Shown: one piece after another, positions 60,472 to 64,000 of the stretch
Position numbering within the stretch: the stretch's first letter is position 1
Layout: each line of letters starts with the position of its first letter
Position numbers and translations under genes: made by a program
Assembly: GCA_024707265.1 (NCBI GenBank)
Contig: JANQAB010000002.1
Span: 1,074,188 to 1,138,187, forward strand
Direction: 5' to 3'
Length of the DNA: 64,000 nt
DNA from: Sporocytophaga sp.
Lineage (GTDB): Bacteria; Bacteroidota; Bacteroidia; Cytophagales; Cytophagaceae
Notes under the pieces: generated by a model
Told to the model about the DNA's origin: nothing
Databases searched by the model: none
The model's input: the letters and a program-made list of their open reading frames with translations, nothing else

Positions 60472-62040
60472 TTATGATGCTTTCTCTGACTTGTATTTTA
60501 AAGAGACTTTTTCCTGAATTACATCCTGGATAAGTCTCTTTTCTATTTTGCTTTCCAGCCAGGAGATGATGTCGAAATAGATGAATGCTCGCTTTTCATA
60601 TGTGCTGTTCACTAATGGAATTAACTGGGATTTGAGACGCACAAATCGCTCATACAGTTCTTTGTCTCTAGTGTTCTGATTCAGATCTTTCAGGAATTTT
60701 AGTATGAATTTCTGGAAAAGGTGAAGGTCGTCTTTCTTTAATAAGAATCGATAGGTGGATATGATATAATATTTGATTACATCATAATTGCCCAGTTCGT
60801 AATGGCAGATAAGATTAAGGATCCTTGCAAAACAATGCAGGTCTTCTCTGATATCACCATCAGGAATATTGATAATTCTGTTCAGCCATTTTAATGCACC
60901 GTGAAAATCGCTTGCTCCGAAATACAGACAGGATAACTTGTAGTTAATGATCAATTCAGAGTGCTTGTCTACAACCTCCAAAAGTTCATATATTTTGGTG
61001 TCCGGACTCTTCATCAATACATCGACACCCTTGGTAAAATCTCCAGTTATAAAGTATTTATTGATTTCGTGGATATAATAATACTTAAGAAGCCTGATTC
61101 TAATGCTTTCATTTTGTGAATGATTATAGTCCGCTGCAATCGCATGCAGAATTTTGTTTGTTTCAGCAAATTCATTATACATGTCTAGCTTGTACTGCGC
61201 AATGAGCAGGTTGTTAAGGCTTTTAATGTACTGCTCTGTACTTGTTTCCTTGAGCTCTTCATGCGTGTCAAAAAGTTTAACAAGTTTTAGGGCATACTCA
61301 TAACCATTTCTGAAATCCTGTATAAATAAGTAATACCCAACGTAAAGCTTGTAAAGATTGAGTTTTTCAGAAATAGATAATTCTTCTTCAGTAAAGTCAG
61401 GTATATTGGAATTGAAGAACTCTTTGACTCTGAGAAAGTCAGCCTCATCTCTGATATAGCCGATTTTAGTATAGAATGAATTTAGTTTTATGGACAGGTT
61501 AGAAAAGGTATTAATATTATTAATCCTTTTATTTATTGTTCTCGCTTCTTCAATGATTCTGTCAACTTTATCTACGGTGTCATGGTCAATAGTCTGCATC
61601 AACACACTTTTTTCAAGTTTGATGATCTCCAGCTGCAATTCCAGGTTGTCGTGTACCAGTGCCATTTTTCTTGCTTTCTTCAATGAATTCATACCTTGTG
61701 TATAAAGCCTTCTTGAAAATAGCAGTTGAGCATAATCAATCTGCTCCCTTATCTGCAGATCCAGGATTTTAGGAGCATTAAATAATCTTATAGCCTGCAG
61801 TAATTTGTCATAGAGGTATGCTTTCATGTTGGAAAGCTGCTCGGTTTTAAGACTGGGGAGCCTGTCAGCAATAGAATCTTCGTCAAATTCTTTCTGTTTA
61901 TTCATGTAGTCGAACAGAATCATCATTTTTTTGTCTTCTCCATTCCCTGAACCTCCATATAAGAGCTTAAAATACCTTTTTTCATTTTTGCTCATGGATT
62001 TTACAAGTTCGTAGAGACTTCTGGATTTTATTCTGGCCAC
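60472..62040 (-). CDS. Conserved helical-repeat protein of unknown function
   Basis: A 522-residue protein, almost all helical, with repeated TPR-like pairs (LLFSRRLYTQGMNSLKKARKMALVHDN, YYLFIQDFRNGYEYALKLVKLFD, FGASDFHGALKWLNRIINIPDG) and an N-terminal motif SRSLYELVKSMSKNEKRYFKLLY, which I recall from conserved Bacteroidetes proteins of unknown function. No signal peptide, membrane span or catalytic motif is visible, so it is cytoplasmic and probably a protein-interaction scaffold. It separates the aminotransferase from ilvB and is read against both. Confidence 0.75.
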   Translation of the reverse strand: MARIKSRSLYELVKSMSKNEKRYFKLLYGGSGNGEDKKMMILFDYMNKQKEFDEDSIADRLPSLKTEQLSNMKAYLYDKLLQAIRLFNAPKILDLQIREQIDYAQLLFSRRLYTQGMNSLKKARKMALVHDNLELQLEIIKLEKSVLMQTIDHDTVDKVDRIIEEARTINKRINNINTFSNLSIKLNSFYTKIGYIRDEADFLRVKEFFNSNIPDFTEEELSISEKLNLYKLYVGYYLFIQDFRNGYEYALKLVKLFDTHEELKETSTEQYIKSLNNLLIAQYKLDMYNEFAETNKILHAIAADYNHSQNESIRIRLLKYYYIHEINKYFITGDFTKGVDVLMKSPDTKIYELLEVVDKHSELIINYKLSCLYFGASDFHGALKWLNRIINIPDGDIREDLHCFARILNLICHYELGNYDVIKYYIISTYRFLLKKDDLHLFQKFILKFLKDLNQNTRDKELYERFVRLKSQLIPLVNSTYEKRAFIYFDIISWLESKIEKRLIQDVIQEKVSLKYKSEKAS

Positions 62041-62312
62041 CGTAGTTATTTTTTAATTAATTACCTGAATTATAGTACAAATCTAGTTGATAAAATTGGA
62101 TTTGTAGAAGAGTTATTGTGAAAACTCTGTAGTATACGGTAAAAGTTTAGGTGCGTAGAAATAAATTTTGTATATATTTGATTTTTAATGATTTGAGTAA
62201 TTTTTTTTTCTTTGGGAGTCGTATTAAAATTGAAATAAAAAAAATGTGCTAAGAAACAGACAATATATTTGTAGCTGTTATTCGATTGTTTATCTGATAA
62301 AAAATTCACCAC

Positions 62313-64000
62313 ATGGACAAAGTAAAAAAGAATGGTGCTCAAATGCTGGTAGATTGCCTTGAAAGAGAAGGGGTGGAATATGTGTTTGGGTATTCCGGCG
62401 GAGCTGCTATTCCGATTTTTGACGCTTTATATGATTCTAAAATAAAACTCATATTAACCAGGCATGAACAAGGTGCCACACACATGGCAGATGGCTATGC
62501 AAGAGCAACCGGTAAACCTGGAGTTGTACTTGTGACAAGTGGCCCTGGTGCTACTAACACAATTACCGGCATTATGACCGCTCAGATGGATTCTGTTCCA
62601 ATGATAGTCCTTACAGGGCAGACTATAACAAGTTTGCTGGGAATGGATGCATTTCAGGAAGCAGATGTGTTTGGTTTAACAATGCCTGCAGTAAAACACA
62701 ATTACCTGGTAAAAAGGACCTCCGATATTCCCCGGATAGTAAAAGAAGCGTTTTATATCACTAATTCAGGAAGGCCAGGCCCAGTTCTGATAGACCTTCC
62801 GAAAGATATAACTTCCGGTGTATTTGAAGGACAGGTTAAGGATAATTTTGAATTGCCAGGTTATAAAGTGCTTTCCAAGCCTGACCAAAGTTCAGTAGAA
62901 AGCATAGCCGATCTTTTCCAGAAATCTAAAAAACCTTTATTACTGGTAGGTCATGGTGCATTGATTGCTAAAGCTGATGCAGAGGTAAAACAACTCGCAG
63001 AAAAACTACAGGCGCCTGTAACCACGACTTTGTTGGGCAAGGGAGCTTTTCCGGAAACACATGAGCTTTCACTTGGAATGGTAGGAATGTATGGAACAGT
63101 ATATTCCAACAAGGCCATGTTAGAGTGTGACCTTATAATGTCTATCGGTAGCAGATGGGATGACAGAATTAACGGAAATCCCAAAAAGTTTTGTCCCGAT
63201 GCCAAGAAAATCCACATTGATATTGATCCTGCGGAAATAGGTAAAATAGTAACTCCCGATGCCTACGCTATTGGTGATGCGAAGGAAGTGCTTAAAATGC
63301 TGTTACCAATGGTTGAAAAACTCGATACCGAAAAATGGCTGAATAAATTAAATCAATATAAAAAGGAATTCCCTTTCACTTATTCGAAGGATGAGCCTCT
63401 AAGAGCACAATATGTAATTGAAGAAGCTTTTAAAGTGTCCGAAGGAAAAGCTATTGTTTCCACTGATGTAGGACAGCATCAAATGTGGGCAGCTCAATAT
63501 TATCTTACAGATACTCCTGATCAGTGGTTATCATCTGGGGGAGCAGGGACAATGGGATTTGGCTTTCCTGCAGCAATAGGTGCTCAGCTGGGTAAACCTG
63601 ATCATAAAGTTCTTGCAATCGTTGGTGATGGTGGTTTTCAGATGACGCTTGCAGAGCTTTCTACTGCAGCTATTCATAAGTTACCGGTAAAGATTCTGGT
63701 AATTGATAACAAATACCTGGGAATGGTTCGTCAATGGCAGGAATTTTTCCTTGACTCACGATATAGTGGTGTAGACATGGTTGTTAATCCTGATTTTGTA
63801 AAGCTTGCTGAAGCTTATGGTGTAAAAGGATTTCATATCAACAAGCCTTCTGATGTTACCTCAGTTTTAAAAGAAGCATTTGATTATAATGAAGGGCCAT
63901 GTCTGATACATGCAGAAGTAGTAAAGGATGATAATGTTTACCCAATGGTACCGGCAGGTATGTCCGTAGAGCATATGATAAGGGAGGCTCCTACTGTGAA
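62313..64000 (+). CDS. ilvB: Acetolactate synthase large subunit, 3' truncated by window
   Basis: Biosynthetic acetolactate synthase catalyses the first common step of valine, leucine and isoleucine synthesis with ThDP and FAD. From ATG 62313 the frame is open to the window end, 562 codons, close to the full length of about 575. Seen: [33 protein letters not shown], the catalytic Glu in [42 protein letters not shown], and the ThDP motif [15 protein letters not shown] with [14 protein letters not shown]. The small subunit and later ilv genes would lie beyond the edge. Upstream 270 bases carry TAnnTTTG boxes (such as 62264-62271) but no leader peptide or terminator. Confidence 0.96.
   Translation, partial: MDKVKKNGAQMLVDCLEREGVEYVFGYSGGAAIPIFDALYDSKIKLILTRHEQGATHMADGYARATGKPGVVLVTSGPGATNTITGIMTAQMDSVPMIVLTGQTITSLLGMDAFQEADVFGLTMPAVKHNYLVKRTSDIPRIVKEAFYITNSGRPGPVLIDLPKDITSGVFEGQVKDNFELPGYKVLSKPDQSSVESIADLFQKSKKPLLLVGHGALIAKADAEVKQLAEKLQAPVTTTLLGKGAFPETHELSLGMVGMYGTVYSNKAMLECDLIMSIGSRWDDRINGNPKKFCPDAKKIHIDIDPAEIGKIVTPDAYAIGDAKEVLKMLLPMVEKLDTEKWLNKLNQYKKEFPFTYSKDEPLRAQYVIEEAFKVSEGKAIVSTDVGQHQMWAAQYYLTDTPDQWLSSGGAGTMGFGFPAAIGAQLGKPDHKVLAIVGDGGFQMTLAELSTAAIHKLPVKILVIDNKYLGMVRQWQEFFLDSRYSGVDMVVNPDFVKLAEAYGVKGFHINKPSDVTSVLKEAFDYNEGPCLIHAEVVKDDNVYPMVPAGMSVEHMIREAPTV

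Noticed and set aside
62264..62312. Possible leader/attenuator before ilvB
   Set aside because: Promoter-like boxes exist, but I found no leader frame and no terminator hairpin, unlike before the aminotransferase.
1..64000. Mobile elements, CRISPR arrays, rRNA and tRNA genes
   Set aside because: Looked for transposase motifs, direct-repeat arrays, T-loop motifs and rRNA signatures; only the tmRNA was found.

Overview
The window reads as about 64 kb of chromosome from a Bacteroidetes bacterium, most likely a member of the Cytophagales close to Cytophaga/Sporocytophaga. Grounds seen in the sequence: AT-rich DNA, genes without Shine-Dalgarno boxes, promoters of the TTTG-N19-TAnnTTTG type (textbook copy before efp), proteins with type IX secretion C-terminal domains, a PorP/SprF-OmpA module, CarboxypepD_reg/DUF5686 outer-membrane proteins, and a tmRNA whose tag (GEESYAMAA) is, from memory, the Cytophaga hutchinsonii type. 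I saw no insertion sequence, prophage, CRISPR array, rRNA or tRNA gene.

Layout. 1-4.4 kb: nitrite assimilation (nirB, cut by the window edge, and nirD) run into molybdenum cofactor genes (a moaC-moaB fusion, moeA), as expected of a nitrate-assimilation operon. 4.7-6.6 kb: an outer-membrane barrel, a 55-residue Pmp3-like protein and a BrkB-family membrane protein. 6.8-12.1 kb: a secreted repeat protein with a type B sorting domain, its PorP/SprF partner and an OmpA/LysM protein. 12.1-22.3 kb: a multi-PAS histidine kinase, a DEAD-box helicase, and a giant pseudokinase-ATPase-histidine kinase with its LuxR-type regulator. 22.8-28 kb: a membrane protein, a (frameshifted) winged-helix regulator, a B12-binding radical SAM enzyme and DUF4173/DUF1361 membrane proteins, with a shared palindromic promoter element. 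28.1-29.5 kb: an ECF41 sigma factor, its carboxymuconolactone decarboxylase-like partner and a matching promoter between them. 30-36.6 kb: DUF4241 protein, then a large hybrid kinase, CheR and a frameshifted response regulator-kinase. 36.7-38.2 kb: a PrnB (pyrrolnitrin-type haem enzyme) homologue with a STAS-like protein. 38.6-43.5 kb: efp, response regulators, a four-helix-bundle protein wrapped in short repeats, ssrA and a DUF481 barrel. 43.6-54.9 kb: a secreted RCC1-repeat protein, a C45 acyltransferase with a PaaK-like ligase, a lipase-fold protein and a DUF5686 protein. 55-58.8 kb: a flavin halogenase-like oxidoreductase and small conserved proteins. 58.85-64 kb: two tandem leader-peptide attenuators before an aminotransferase, a conserved unknown, and ilvB (cut by the window end).

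The points most worth a second look are the tandem Val/Leu/Ile leader-peptide attenuators, the duplicated CTTTG-N5-CAAAGTACTTTTA promoter/operator beside the winged-helix gene, the ECF41 promoter, the PrnB homologue together with a halogenase-like enzyme in one window, the pseudokinase in the 1697-residue signalling protein, and three genes each broken by exactly one extra A in an A run, which may reflect sequence error rather than biology. All readings are by eye; no search or folding program was run.
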